Assembly: GCA_020831885.1 (NCBI GenBank)
Contig: JAFIFU010000002.1
Location: 106,402-170,401, forward strand
Source: Ectothiorhodospiraceae bacterium
Lineage (GTDB): Bacteria; Pseudomonadota; Gammaproteobacteria; Nitrococcales; Aquisalimonadaceae
DNA: 64,000 nt
Direction: 5' to 3'
Below the pieces are notes generated by a model, which was not told the DNA's origin, ran no database searches, and saw only the letters and a list, made by a program, of their open reading frames with translations. A program made the translations under genes and the position numbers. Positions 28,148-37,806 of the stretch are shown piece after piece; position 1 is the first letter of the stretch, and each line of letters opens with the position of its first letter.

Positions 28148-30340
28148 ATGCTACCCATGTCGCCGGCAGCCGCCCTGCCCCTGTTCGATCCCCTCGGCCT
28201 GGTCCGGGCCACACACGATTACTGGCGGGATGCCTTCGAACGCAGTGTGCTGTTTCTGGACATCATGCGGGAGCGGGGCAATCAGTACCTGGAACACATG
28301 GAGCAGACCAAGCCCAACGTGCTGGGCTTCGACACCGAAGTGCTCATGGACGGCCGCGATCTGCCCCGCCCGGTGAACTACGAACTGCTACGCATCGCAC
28401 CGCCGGAAGGGATTGCCGTCGATCCGGAGCGGAGACCGTTTGTGGTGATCGACCCCAGAGCGGGACACGGGCCCGGCATCGGCGGCTTCAAGCCGGACAG
28501 CGAAGTGGGCGTCGCGCTCCGGGCGGGGCATCCGTGCTATTTCATCGGTTTCCTGCCCTACCCGGAGCCGGGCCAGACGGTGGAGGATGTGATCGAGGCG
28601 GAGATCGCCTTCATGCGCCATGTGATCGAACGCCATCCGGACACCTCGGAGCGCCCCATGGTGGTGGGCAACTGCCAGGCCGGATGGCAGATCATGATGG
28701 CCGCGGCACTGGAGCCGGACTGTTTCGGCCCCATTCTGATCGCCGGTTCGCCACTCTCGTACTGGGCCGGGGAGCGCGGGGGCGCGCCCATGCGCTACAC
28801 CGGGGGCATGACCGGCGGGAGCTGGATGACATCCCTGTCCAGCGACCTGGGCAAGGGCCTGTTCGACGGTGCCTGGCTGGTTCAGAACTTCGAGAACCTG
28901 AATCCGGCCAACACCCTGTGGAAGAAGCAGTACCAGGTATACGCCAACGTGGATACCGAAGCGGGCCGCTATCTGGAATTCGAACGCTGGTGGGGAGGCC
29001 ACGTCTTTCTCGGCGCCGACGAAATCCAGTACATCGTGGACAATCTGTTCGTGGGCAACCGCCTTTCCACGGCCCAGTTGGTGACCCGGGACGGCCGCCG
29101 TATCGATCTGCGCAACATACGCTCGCCGGTCGTGGTGTTCTGCTCCCGCGGGGATAACATCACGCCCCCGCCCCAGGCCCTGGGCTGGATACGGGATCTC
29201 TACGAGGGCGTGGAGGATATCATCGCCCACGATCAGACCATCGTCTACTGCGTGCACGACTCCACCGGCCACTTGGGCATCTTCGTATCCGGCAGCGTTT
29301 CCCGTCGGGAGCATACGGAATTCACGGCCAACATGGATTACATCGATGTGTTGCCGCCGGGCCTTTACGAGACCACGGCGACGCCGGCAGCGGAACGCAG
29401 CGATGGGGAGCCCCCGGAGCGGGATTTCCTGCTGGAGTTCACCCCCCGGACGGTGGAGGACCTGGACACCTACGTGCATCACCGCACGGATGATGATACG
29501 CGATTCGCCACCGTGGCCCGGATCTCGGAGATCAACCTGGGGCTGTACCGCCTGTTCCTGCAACCCTGGGTCCGCGCCATGGTGTCCGATGAGTTGGCCA
29601 AGTGGCTCCGCCAGATGCACCCGGCCCGCCTTCGTTATCGCCTGTTCAGCGACCGCAATCCCTTCATGGTGGCGGTACCGGCGATGGCCGATCAGGTCAG
29701 GGCCGACCGCCACCCGGTGACGAGAGACAACCCGGTGCGCCTGCTGGAGCAAACCGTCTCCGACCACATCGTGCGTACGCTGGACGCGGCCCGTGATCTG
29801 CGGGACAGCACCGTGGAGCGTCTGTTCCTCCAGGTTTATGGTCAACCGCTGCTGCAGGCGCTGGTGGGGCTGTATGGCGATGCCCACGTGCACCGGCGCC
29901 GTCCCGGGGCGGAACCCGAGCACCGCCGCTTCGTCCAGCGCCGGCGGGACGAACTGTGGGAGCACGTCGCCGAAGGCGGAAGCCACGAAGCGCTGATGCG
30001 CGCCGTGATCTATGTTCTGGGGGGCGCACCGGCCTCCGACGAACGGAACTTCAAGCGCCTGCGCGCCACCCGTGCCGAACTGGAGCCGGGTATCAGCCTG
30101 GCCGATTACAAACAGTTGGTGCGGGATCAGTTCGGCATCCTGAAGCTGGACCGGCATGCGGCCCTGGAGGCCATTCCGGACATGCTTGCCGGTGAAAGCC
30201 CCGCGGCCATCGACGCTCATCTGGAACACCTGGCTCACGTGTTCGCCGCCAGCGGCGAGCTCTCGGAACCCTCGGCGAAGCGCTACGAGGAGATCAAAAA
30301 ACTGTTCCGACGCGCGAAGAAACAGCGGACAGCATCATAG
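28148..30340 (+). CDS. DUF3141 / PHA-synthase-related alpha/beta hydrolase-like protein
   Basis: About 730 aa; FVVIDPRAGHGPGIGGFKPDSEVGVAL, nucleophile-elbow-like GNCQAGW; SD-like GGAG upstream of ATG 28148. Confidence 0.8.
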   Translation: MLPMSPAAALPLFDPLGLVRATHDYWRDAFERSVLFLDIMRERGNQYLEHMEQTKPNVLGFDTEVLMDGRDLPRPVNYELLRIAPPEGIAVDPERRPFVVIDPRAGHGPGIGGFKPDSEVGVALRAGHPCYFIGFLPYPEPGQTVEDVIEAEIAFMRHVIERHPDTSERPMVVGNCQAGWQIMMAAALEPDCFGPILIAGSPLSYWAGERGGAPMRYTGGMTGGSWMTSLSSDLGKGLFDGAWLVQNFENLNPANTLWKKQYQVYANVDTEAGRYLEFERWWGGHVFLGADEIQYIVDNLFVGNRLSTAQLVTRDGRRIDLRNIRSPVVVFCSRGDNITPPPQALGWIRDLYEGVEDIIAHDQTIVYCVHDSTGHLGIFVSGSVSRREHTEFTANMDYIDVLPPGLYETTATPAAERSDGEPPERDFLLEFTPRTVEDLDTYVHHRTDDDTRFATVARISEINLGLYRLFLQPWVRAMVSDELAKWLRQMHPARLRYRLFSDRNPFMVAVPAMADQVRADRHPVTRDNPVRLLEQTVSDHIVRTLDAARDLRDSTVERLFLQVYGQPLLQALVGLYGDAHVHRRRPGAEPEHRRFVQRRRDELWEHVAEGGSHEALMRAVIYVLGGAPASDERNFKRLRATRAELEPGISLADYKQLVRDQFGILKLDRHAALEAIPDMLAGESPAAIDAHLEHLAHVFAASGELSEPSAKRYEEIKKLFRRAKKQRTAS

Positions 30341-30401
30341 CACTGGTCCGATAGGCCAAACGCCGGAGCAATGCTGGTAGGCTTGTCCGAACACGGACCA
30401 C

Positions 30402-31685
30402 TTGCCTATCAGAGAGCGCGGCATGGACAGGACGGGGGCGCCGGGAGCGGGGTCGCGACTGCATTACGGCTGGATTATCGTCATTGTCGGCGTGCTGGCG
30501 GTGGTGGCGGCACTGGGGTTGGGTCGATTCGCACTGGGCATGCTACTGCCGTCCATGAGCGCCTCCCTCCCCTTGTCCTACGCGGAGATGGGCTTCATCA
30601 GCACCGGCAATTTTGTCGGGTACCTGCTGGCCGTGCTGGGCGTGGGCCCCCTGGAGCGGCGTTTCGGCGCACGCAGCATCGTCACGACCGGTCTGGTTCT
30701 GGTGGGCGGGTCCATGGTGCTGGTGGCCTTCGCCCAATCCTTTCCTCAGGTCCTGCTGCTGTACTTCGTCACCGGGCTGGGCAGCGGCTGCGCCAATGTA
30801 CAGATCATGGGCCTGGTCTCCCACTGGTTCGCGCGGGACAGGCGCGGCCGGGCCGCCGGCTTCATGGTCAGTGGCAGCGGCTTCGGCATCATGCTGGCGG
30901 GGTTGATGGTTCCCTGGATCAATCAGGCGGCGGGCGTGGAAGGCTGGCGCACCAGTTGGCTGGTGCTGGGGCTGATCGCCCTGGTGATCGCTGCGCTGGC
31001 GCTGCTTCTGGTCCGTAACCGGCCCCAGGACCAGGGCCTGGAGCCGGTCACCGGCATACCGGCCGTTCAAGCGGTGGCCGGCGGGAACGGACCGCCCGAG
31101 CCACCCACCATGCCCCGAGGCGATCGCATGCGTCTGCTGCTGAACCTCGGGGGCATCTACCTGCTGTTCGGCTATACCTACGCCATCTATGCCACCTTCG
31201 TGGTGACCACACTGGTGCAGGCCTACGGGTTCCCCGAAACCAACGCGGGCATCTACTGGGCTTGGATCGGGTTCTTCAGCCTGTTCTCCGGGCCTCTGTT
31301 CGGCCTGCTTTCCGACCGCTGGGGCCGGCGCCCGGCACTGATGCTGGCCTTTGCCGTTCAGGCCGTTTCCTACCTGCTTATCGCCCTGGGAACGGGAATC
31401 GCGGCCGTGTACGTCTCGGTATTCCTGTTTGGCATCGCGGCCTGGGCCATTCCCGGCATCATGGCGGCGGCCACGGGCGACTACATGGGTCCGAAACATG
31501 CCGCCGGCGCCTTTGGCATCATCACCTTCATGTTTGGCATCGGCCAGGTGGTGGGGCCCGCGGTGGCCGGTGTTCTCACCGAGTGGCAGCACAGCTTCGC
31601 CGGCAGCTATCTGATGGCATCCGGGCTGGCGGTGCTGGCTATCCTGTGGTGCCTGTTGCTGCGTCGCCCCCCTTCGTCATACTAG
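30402..31685 (+). CDS. MFS transporter
   Basis: 427 aa, about 12 TM segments, GLLSDRWGRRPAL motif. Confidence 0.88.
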   Translation: MPIRERGMDRTGAPGAGSRLHYGWIIVIVGVLAVVAALGLGRFALGMLLPSMSASLPLSYAEMGFISTGNFVGYLLAVLGVGPLERRFGARSIVTTGLVLVGGSMVLVAFAQSFPQVLLLYFVTGLGSGCANVQIMGLVSHWFARDRRGRAAGFMVSGSGFGIMLAGLMVPWINQAAGVEGWRTSWLVLGLIALVIAALALLLVRNRPQDQGLEPVTGIPAVQAVAGGNGPPEPPTMPRGDRMRLLLNLGGIYLLFGYTYAIYATFVVTTLVQAYGFPETNAGIYWAWIGFFSLFSGPLFGLLSDRWGRRPALMLAFAVQAVSYLLIALGTGIAAVYVSVFLFGIAAWAIPGIMAAATGDYMGPKHAAGAFGIITFMFGIGQVVGPAVAGVLTEWQHSFAGSYLMASGLAVLAILWCLLLRRPPSSY

Positions 31686-31705
31686 GTGGGATCAGCGCTA
31701 CCCGG
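31682..31705. repeat. Possible degenerate solo repeat arm at the MFS stop codon
   Basis: CTAGGTGGGATCAGCGCTACCCGG aligns with CTAGGGAATAGATCAGCGCTTCCC of the lhr solo copy (shared GATCAGCGCT and CTAGG). Confidence 0.4.
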
Positions 31706-31749
31706 GACCACCGGACCAGACTGACCGATGCACTGAAAGGAGGACGAGC

Positions 31750-32931
31750 ATGCGCAGACTGATTGCAAAGACGCCCGGACTGCTGGTGTGGGGCGCCCTG
31801 TTGCTGACGGGTGCCGTGCTGTTGGCCGGCGTGCTCCTACTGGGGATGTCCTACCTGAATGCCGGGTCAGTGCACGAGGTGCGCACCGAATACGAGCGGG
31901 CCCGCCTGGTGGAGGTGGCTGGCGGCCTGGAACACCCCTGGGCGATCGCCTTCCTGCCCGACGGCCGCAAGCTGGTCACGGAGCGATCCCGCGGCCTGGC
32001 GGTCATCGACAACGGCAACCGGACCCGGGTGCGGGGTGTCCCCCCATTTCACGCCACCGGTCAGGGCGGGATGCTGGATGTGGTACTACACCCGGACTAC
32101 GCGGAGAACGGCTGGATCTACCTGACCTACTCCAAGGGGGATTCGGCTGCCACGGTGCCGGCCCTGGTCCGCGGCCGGCTGGACGGCAACCGGCTGGTGG
32201 ACGTGGAGGAACTCTTCGAATCCAATACCCCCACCGGCCCGGGACGTCATTACGGTTCCCGGGTGCTGTTTCTGGATGACGGCACGCTGCTGATGACCAT
32301 CGGCGATCGCGGCGCCGAGCCGAAGCGCGCGCAGGACCGGCTCGACCATTCCGGCACGGTGGTGCGGCTGAACGACGACGGTTCCGTGCCCGAGGACAAT
32401 CCCTTTGTGGGTAACGATGACTACGCACCGGAGATTTACAGCTACGGGCACCGGAATATCCAGGGCATCGTCCGGCATCCGGAGACCGGCCAGATCTGGG
32501 CCACGGAACACGGGCCCCGTGGCGGGGATGAACTCAACCTGGTCTTGCCCGGGCGCAATTACGGCTGGCCGGTTGCCACGCTGGGCCGGGACTACAGGAC
32601 CGAGGAGCCGTTTCCGGACGCGGAAACCCGTCACCACGCGGACATGGAGGATCCGGTGTTCGAGTTCCTCCCCACCCTCGCGCCCTCCGGACTGGCGGTG
32701 GTCACCGGGGACCGGTTCCCCGCCTGGGAAGGCAACCTGCTGGCCGGGGGGCTGCGGGCAGAGCGCATCCTGCGCCTGGTGATCGAGGATCGCACGGTGG
32801 TCCACGCCGAGGAGTTGCTGCACGGGACGATTGGTCGCATCCGTGACGTGCGCCAGGGGCCTGACGGCGCCATCTACATCCTCAACGATCACCAGGACGC
32901 CGCCCTGTACCGTCTGGAGCCCGGGGACTAG
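31750..32931 (+). CDS. PQQ-dependent sugar dehydrogenase family (soluble aldose dehydrogenase-like) protein
   Basis: LEHPWAIAFLPDGRKLVTER, GGMLDVVLHPDYAENGWIYLTYS, YSYGHRNIQGIVRHPETGQIWATEHGPRGGDELNLV. Confidence 0.93.
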   Translation: MRRLIAKTPGLLVWGALLLTGAVLLAGVLLLGMSYLNAGSVHEVRTEYERARLVEVAGGLEHPWAIAFLPDGRKLVTERSRGLAVIDNGNRTRVRGVPPFHATGQGGMLDVVLHPDYAENGWIYLTYSKGDSAATVPALVRGRLDGNRLVDVEELFESNTPTGPGRHYGSRVLFLDDGTLLMTIGDRGAEPKRAQDRLDHSGTVVRLNDDGSVPEDNPFVGNDDYAPEIYSYGHRNIQGIVRHPETGQIWATEHGPRGGDELNLVLPGRNYGWPVATLGRDYRTEEPFPDAETRHHADMEDPVFEFLPTLAPSGLAVVTGDRFPAWEGNLLAGGLRAERILRLVIEDRTVVHAEELLHGTIGRIRDVRQGPDGAIYILNDHQDAALYRLEPGD

Positions 32932-32958
32932 CCCGTATGGCTCGGGGCCTCCGCGCCC

Positions 32959-33909
32959 TTACCGGCGCTGCAGCCAGACTTGTAGGCCCTGGGTATTGAG
33001 TTCGATATCCAGGGCCATGCGCTCCCGGACCCGGGCCTTGTCCAGCCCACAGCCGTGCTCCTGCAGCCGGTGGTGGAACCAGTCAAGGAGATCATCGGCG
33101 ATGCGCCGACCCCGTGCCTCCCCGGCGTCCGCGTGGCGCAGGGCGATCTCCACATGGGCATCAATCCCCTGATGCAGGTCCTCAGCCAGACGGGGGATGT
33201 CCCTCACTTCCCCGAAATGGGTCAGGTAGATGGCCTGCGGTTCCAGGGTGCGCAGGCGCTCCACCGACTGGTGCGCCGCTTCCGGATCGAAATGCACGGG
33301 CGAAGTCGCGGGGAAAATGACCGCGCCGCGGGCGGTATCCAGGGAGCGGTAGGAGACGCCAAACGTATCCCCGGAGAACACCACACGTTCCGCCTCGTCA
33401 AAGATGCAGTAATGGTGGTTGGCGTGTCCCGGGGTGTCCAGGAAACGCAGCGTGCGTTCGCCCAGCGGCAGACGATCACCCTCTTCCACGACGCGGACAC
33501 GGTCCTCCGCCACCGGAACCAGCCGGCCGTAGTGGCGGGCCATGATCTCCTCGCCATAAACCTGAAGCGCCCCCTGGTACAGGGCGCTGGGATCGATCAT
33601 ATGGCGCGCTCCCCGCGGATGCACCACCAACGTCGCCTCCGGCAACTGACGCATCAGTTCGCCGGCGCCTCCGGCATGATCCAGGTGAACGTGGGTCACG
33701 CAGACGTAACGGACCCGGGCCCGTTCCACTCCCTTGCGCTCCAGCGCCCGGAGGATCGCAGGCACCGAGAAGTTGCTCCCCACATCCACCAGCGCGGCCT
33801 CATCATTGTCCAGCAGCAGGTGGCTGGCGGCCAGCATCCGGGTCCCGGCGAACCCGGTATCGATGGCGGTGATCCCTGTGGGGTAATCGATCATGCTTTG
33901 CTCAGACAT
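32959..33909 (-). CDS. MBL fold metallo-hydrolase
   Basis: VTHVHLDHAGGAGELM metal-binding motif, LDTPGHANHHYC, VFSGDTFG. Confidence 0.9.
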   Translation of the reverse strand: MSEQSMIDYPTGITAIDTGFAGTRMLAASHLLLDNDEAALVDVGSNFSVPAILRALERKGVERARVRYVCVTHVHLDHAGGAGELMRQLPEATLVVHPRGARHMIDPSALYQGALQVYGEEIMARHYGRLVPVAEDRVRVVEEGDRLPLGERTLRFLDTPGHANHHYCIFDEAERVVFSGDTFGVSYRSLDTARGAVIFPATSPVHFDPEAAHQSVERLRTLEPQAIYLTHFGEVRDIPRLAEDLHQGIDAHVEIALRHADAGEARGRRIADDLLDWFHHRLQEHGCGLDKARVRERMALDIELNTQGLQVWLQRR

Positions 33910-34097
33910 GGCGAAACCTTTGCAGAACGGGGTGACGGAAGTATGCAGACAGGGGGCGGTATGCTTCAAATCCCAGCGCCTCGCAGCCGCGCTCGCCCCG
34001 TACGGCAAGCCCCGCAGTGGCCGATCGACGCTGGATCGGCGGCCTCCGGACCGGTAATCTCGGACACTTCATCACGAACGAACGAGAACCCAGCGTC

Positions 34098-34778
34098 ATG
34101 AATCGCCAATGTATCGCTTTGCTGCATCGCGCCATCCTCGGCGTGATACTGTTCCCGCTGCTTGTCGCGGGCCCCGCCAATGCCACCGGGCAGGAGGACG
34201 CCAAGGCCCTGTACGGAATCGGGTACCTGTTCGGCGAGCAGTTACGGGAGCTGGAACTGACCGCCGAGGAAACGGAGCACGTCTTGCAGGGGTTCCGGGA
34301 CCAACTGCTGGGGAACGAGCCGGAAGCGGATCCGCACCGGGATATGGACGCCATCCGTGCCTTCCTGGATGACAGACAGGCACGCAGGGCCAGCAAAACG
34401 CGGGAACGGGAGCAGGCCTACATCCGCGAGTTCATCGATGGCGGCGGCACCCTCACGGAGTCCGGACTGGCGTACGAGATCATCGAGGAAGGCAGTGGAG
34501 ACAAGCCGCAGGCAACCGATACGGTGGAAGTGCATTACGAAGGCCGGCTGACCAGCGGCGAGGTCTTCGACTCCTCATACCAGCGCGGCGAGACCGCCAC
34601 CTTCCCCCTGAACCGGGTCATCGCCGGCTGGACCGAAGGACTGCAATTGATCAGTCCGGGCGGCCGGATACGGCTGGTCATCCCTGCTGAACTCGGTTAC
34701 GGGGAACGCGGTGCCCCACCCTCCATCCCGGGTGGTGCGACGCTGGTCTTTGATGTGGAACTGATCGACATCAAGTAG
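34098..34778 (+). CDS. FKBP-type peptidyl-prolyl cis-trans isomerase (FkpA/Mip-like, exported)
   Basis: Signal peptide; VEVHYEGRLTSGEVFDSSYQRGETATFPLNRVIAGWTEGLQLISPGGRIRLVIPAELGYGERG. Confidence 0.94.
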   Translation: MNRQCIALLHRAILGVILFPLLVAGPANATGQEDAKALYGIGYLFGEQLRELELTAEETEHVLQGFRDQLLGNEPEADPHRDMDAIRAFLDDRQARRASKTREREQAYIREFIDGGGTLTESGLAYEIIEEGSGDKPQATDTVEVHYEGRLTSGEVFDSSYQRGETATFPLNRVIAGWTEGLQLISPGGRIRLVIPAELGYGERGAPPSIPGGATLVFDVELIDIK

Positions 34779-34864
34779 AAGGCATCCGGTCCCGGAATTG
34801 CCACCGGTCGGGACTCCATGATCAGGGCAACAGCGCATGTCGGCGACGGCCGAAACAACCGGGG

Positions 34865-35041
34865 TTAAGGACGCGTTGATCTCTTCCGACGCTGCAAAAC
34901 CCCGCAGGGCGGGCCCTTCGAGCACGCTGAGCGGCGTTGGCGTTCCTGACAAGGACCACGGCCATTGCCTGCGAACGCCGCCTGTCAGCCTGCTCGAATG
35001 GCTCCGCAGAGTACCGTGGGAATAGATCAACGCGTCCTTAA
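34865..35041. repeat. Composite palindromic repeat element, copy B
   Basis: Terminal arms TTAAGGACGCGTTGATCTCTTCC / GGAATAGATCAACGCGTCCTTAA (22/23); core GGCGTTCCTGACAAGGACCACGGCCATTGCCTGCGAACGCCGCCTGTCAG. Confidence 0.9.
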
Positions 35042-36233
35042 CAGGCCACCGTTGCTGCTGCCGGTGATTGTTGCCGCGGGTTTCGCCGGCACCTCATTGT
35101 GGTTCGCCGGCAATGCGGTGATGGACGGCCTGCAAGCCTCCCTGGGGCTGCCTGCCGGTACTCTGGGGTACATGACCTCCGCGGTGCAGCTCGGCTTTAT
35201 CGTCGGCACCCTGGTATTCTCCTTCTTTGCCATTTCCGACCGGATTTCGCCGCGGCTGCTGTTTCTGATCTGCTCGGTATGCGGCGCGTGCGCAAACCTG
35301 AGCCTTGCCCTGTTTGCTGAAGGGCCGTCATCGGTGCTCCTGCTGCGCTTCGCCACAGGCCTGTTCCTGGCCGGCATTTATCCCGTGGGCATGAAGATCG
35401 CTTCCGGCTGGTATCGCAGGGATCTGGGCAAGGCCATCGGCTTCCTGGTGGGCTCCCTGGTGCTGGGAACCGCCTTTCCCCACCTGCTGCGCGGCATAGG
35501 CCAGGAACTGCCCTGGGAGGCGGTGATCATCGCCGTTTCCGTAACCGCAATGCTCGGCGGCCTGCTCATGTACCTCGCCGTGCCGGACGGTCCGTTCCTG
35601 TCACGGGGCAGCGGCTTCAACCCGCGAGCCCTGGCCCTGATCTTCAGTTCCCGCCGCTTCCGCGTCTCCGCCTTTGGCTACTTCGGCCACATGTGGGAGC
35701 TGTATGCCTTCTGGGCCTTTGTGCCCGTTATCCTGGCAGCCTACTTCGGCACCACGTCGTACGCCTCCGCGGGCATCCCGATCTGGTCCTTCCTGATCAT
35801 CGGCGCCGGCGCCCTGGGCTGCATCGGCGGTGGACTGATCTCCCTGCACACCGGCAGCGCCCCGGTCGCCTTCTGGCAGTTGCTGGCTTCCGGCATCTGC
35901 TGTCTGTTGTCCCCACTGCTGTTCCTGGCCCCTTGGCCGGTGTTCCTGGCATTCCTGCTGTTCTGGGGCATCGTGGTGGCCGGGGACTCGCCGCAGTTCT
36001 CCACCCTGAATGCGCAGAACGCACCACCGGAACTCGTCGGCTCGGCATTGACCATTGCAAACTGCATCGGTTTCGCCATCAGCATTGTCAGCATCCAACT
36101 GGTCAACACCCTGGCCGGCAACCTGGAACCCCGGTATCTGTTCCTGGTGCTGTCGGTGGGCCCGGCCGTGGGCCTGCTTGCCATGTCGTCGCTGGAGCGC
36201 TTCCCTAGGATGCGATCCCGACGCGACCCCTGA
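35016..36233 (+). CDS. MFS transporter
   Basis: Conserved MFS body begins about LLLPVIVAAGFAGTSLWFAGNAV; ORF track start 34965 lies inside repeat B; GTG 35016 or TTG 35052 are better start candidates. Confidence 0.85.
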   Translation: MGIDQRVLNRPPLLLPVIVAAGFAGTSLWFAGNAVMDGLQASLGLPAGTLGYMTSAVQLGFIVGTLVFSFFAISDRISPRLLFLICSVCGACANLSLALFAEGPSSVLLLRFATGLFLAGIYPVGMKIASGWYRRDLGKAIGFLVGSLVLGTAFPHLLRGIGQELPWEAVIIAVSVTAMLGGLLMYLAVPDGPFLSRGSGFNPRALALIFSSRRFRVSAFGYFGHMWELYAFWAFVPVILAAYFGTTSYASAGIPIWSFLIIGAGALGCIGGGLISLHTGSAPVAFWQLLASGICCLLSPLLFLAPWPVFLAFLLFWGIVVAGDSPQFSTLNAQNAPPELVGSALTIANCIGFAISIVSIQLVNTLAGNLEPRYLFLVLSVGPAVGLLAMSSLERFPRMRSRRDP

Positions 36234-36714
36234 CCGGGATGACACCCGCCGCGTAGAACACCCAGAGAATAATCAACGGCTGCAGCAAGGGGCGTACCCA
36301 GTAGTACCATTGGCCAAAGGGCAGGCCTTCGACCCCGCTGCCGGTCACCGCCACATTGACATTCGCGACAACCACCAAGGAAAGCATGAGACCGAGGCCG
36401 ACCCCAGCCCAATAGCGCAGATCAGGCAGGCCCAGGCGGCGATAGAAGGCTACCGGCAGCAGCAGGCCGGCCGCCCCCAGGAGTTCCGCCGCACCCGTCA
36501 GCCAGATCAGAGGCAGCGCCCAGTCGCCGAAAAACGCCGGCATCATGGGCAAATAGCGTATTTCGTCGTTCAGGAAATGATCCACGCCCGTGAACAGGAA
36601 GGCACCTCCGGCCCCGAATCGCATCGCCGCCCGGAGACAGATCTCCCGGCGGAGCAGTCTGCTGGTTGCCCAGGACACCAGGCCGATCATGCACATCAGC
36701 AGTAAAAAACTCAT
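36205..36714 (-). CDS. DoxX-like small membrane protein
   Basis: MSFLLLMCMIGLVSWATSRLL; AGGAFLFTGVDHFLN, TGAAELLGAAGLLLP pattern typical of DoxX family. Confidence 0.7.
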   Translation of the reverse strand: MSFLLLMCMIGLVSWATSRLLRREICLRAAMRFGAGGAFLFTGVDHFLNDEIRYLPMMPAFFGDWALPLIWLTGAAELLGAAGLLLPVAFYRRLGLPDLRYWAGVGLGLMLSLVVVANVNVAVTGSGVEGLPFGQWYYWVRPLLQPLIILWVFYAAGVIPVRGRVGIAS

Positions 36715-36728
36715 TCCAGGAGCCTCCG

Positions 36729-37127
36729 TCAACCGGCGAACAGCACCGCATGCATCACGCGACCGGGCAGCAGCGTGAACAGGCCGGCGCCCACCAATGC
36801 GAACATGTACAGGGAGATCATGATCCGGCGGTGGGCCCGCCGGTCGCCAAGGCGAGCCGCCCGGAGCCCGAAGAACAGCGCCGCCAGCGTGAACACAGCG
36901 AGCAGATGAATCGGACTCCAGGGGCCGATCACCTGCGCCATATGGATGAAGAACGACGAGCCCGCGGTCACCGCCATCAGCAACACCCATATCCAGCCGA
37001 GCATGCGATGGGGTTTACCGCCCCGACGCAGAAGGAATTGCACAGCCCCCATGACCAACGCCATGGATGCGGCCAGCACATGGATCTGGACAGCGGAGCC
37101 GGCGGAGAGCAGTGGCTGCAAGGACAT
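36729..37127 (-). CDS. DUF2306-type membrane protein
   Basis: IHVLAASMALVMGAVQFLLRRGGKPHRMLGWIWVLLM; HRRIMISLYMFALVGAGLFTLLPGRVMH. Confidence 0.75.
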   Translation of the reverse strand: MSLQPLLSAGSAVQIHVLAASMALVMGAVQFLLRRGGKPHRMLGWIWVLLMAVTAGSSFFIHMAQVIGPWSPIHLLAVFTLAALFFGLRAARLGDRRAHRRIMISLYMFALVGAGLFTLLPGRVMHAVLFAG

Positions 37128-37152
37128 GATCAAACCCAGCAATATAAAACTT

Positions 37153-37188
37153 GTTGCATAATACTCCTCATCAAACCTGTTATGCAAC
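37153..37188. promoter_or_regulatory. Candidate PadR operator (inverted repeat)
   Basis: GTTGCATAA-18 nt-TTATGCAAC, perfect 9-bp inverted repeat, third half-like TTTGCATA at 37191-37198; in the divergent promoter region of padR and the DUF2306 gene. Confidence 0.7.
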
Positions 37189-37209
37189 TATTTGCATATG
37201 GAGGCTCCC

Positions 37210-37755
37210 ATGGCATTACGTTATGCCCTGCTTGCGGCTCTGAACGAGACGCCCGCCACCGGCTATGAACTCAGTCAGCGCTTCCGCACGCGCTTGGCCC
37301 ATGTGTGGAATGCCAGCCACCAGCAGATTTACCGGGAGTTGGGCAAACTCCACGAGGAGGGGCTGGTCTCTGCCGAGACCATTCCCCAGGCCGACAAGCC
37401 GGACCGCAAGCCGTACCATGTGACGGATACCGGTCGGACGGCGCTGCGTACCTGGCTTGCGACCCCGCAACCCAGGCCCGCCACCCGGGATCCGCTGCTG
37501 GTGAAGCTGTTCGCCGGTGACTGCCTGGATGGGGCGGCCATGGCGGAAGAACTCGCCGGGCTCCGGCAGCATTACCGGAACCGGCTGAGGGCGTACCGGG
37601 ATATCGAGGCCACCTGGTTCAAGGATCCGGCGACACTGCCGCGCAGATATCGGCTGCAGCACCTGGCGCTGCGACGGGGGATTCTGGGAGCGGAAACCTG
37701 GCTGCGCTGGCTGGACGAGGCGCAGCAGGCGTTTAGCGGCACAGACGCGGACTAA
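37210..37755 (+). CDS. PadR family transcriptional regulator
   Basis: MALRYALLAALNETPATGYELSQRFRTRLAHVWNASHQQIYRELGKLHEEGLV wHTH; C-terminal helical domain. Confidence 0.95.
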   Translation: MALRYALLAALNETPATGYELSQRFRTRLAHVWNASHQQIYRELGKLHEEGLVSAETIPQADKPDRKPYHVTDTGRTALRTWLATPQPRPATRDPLLVKLFAGDCLDGAAMAEELAGLRQHYRNRLRAYRDIEATWFKDPATLPRRYRLQHLALRRGILGAETWLRWLDEAQQAFSGTDAD

Positions 37756-37773
37756 CCTGTCAATGGGTTAGTA
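37752..37773. terminator. Hairpin at the padR stop
   Basis: ACTAACC-TGTCAATG-GGTTAGT. Confidence 0.4.
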
Positions 37774-37806
37774 CGCTTTCCGAAAGCTTGGGATGGGACG
37801 GACACC

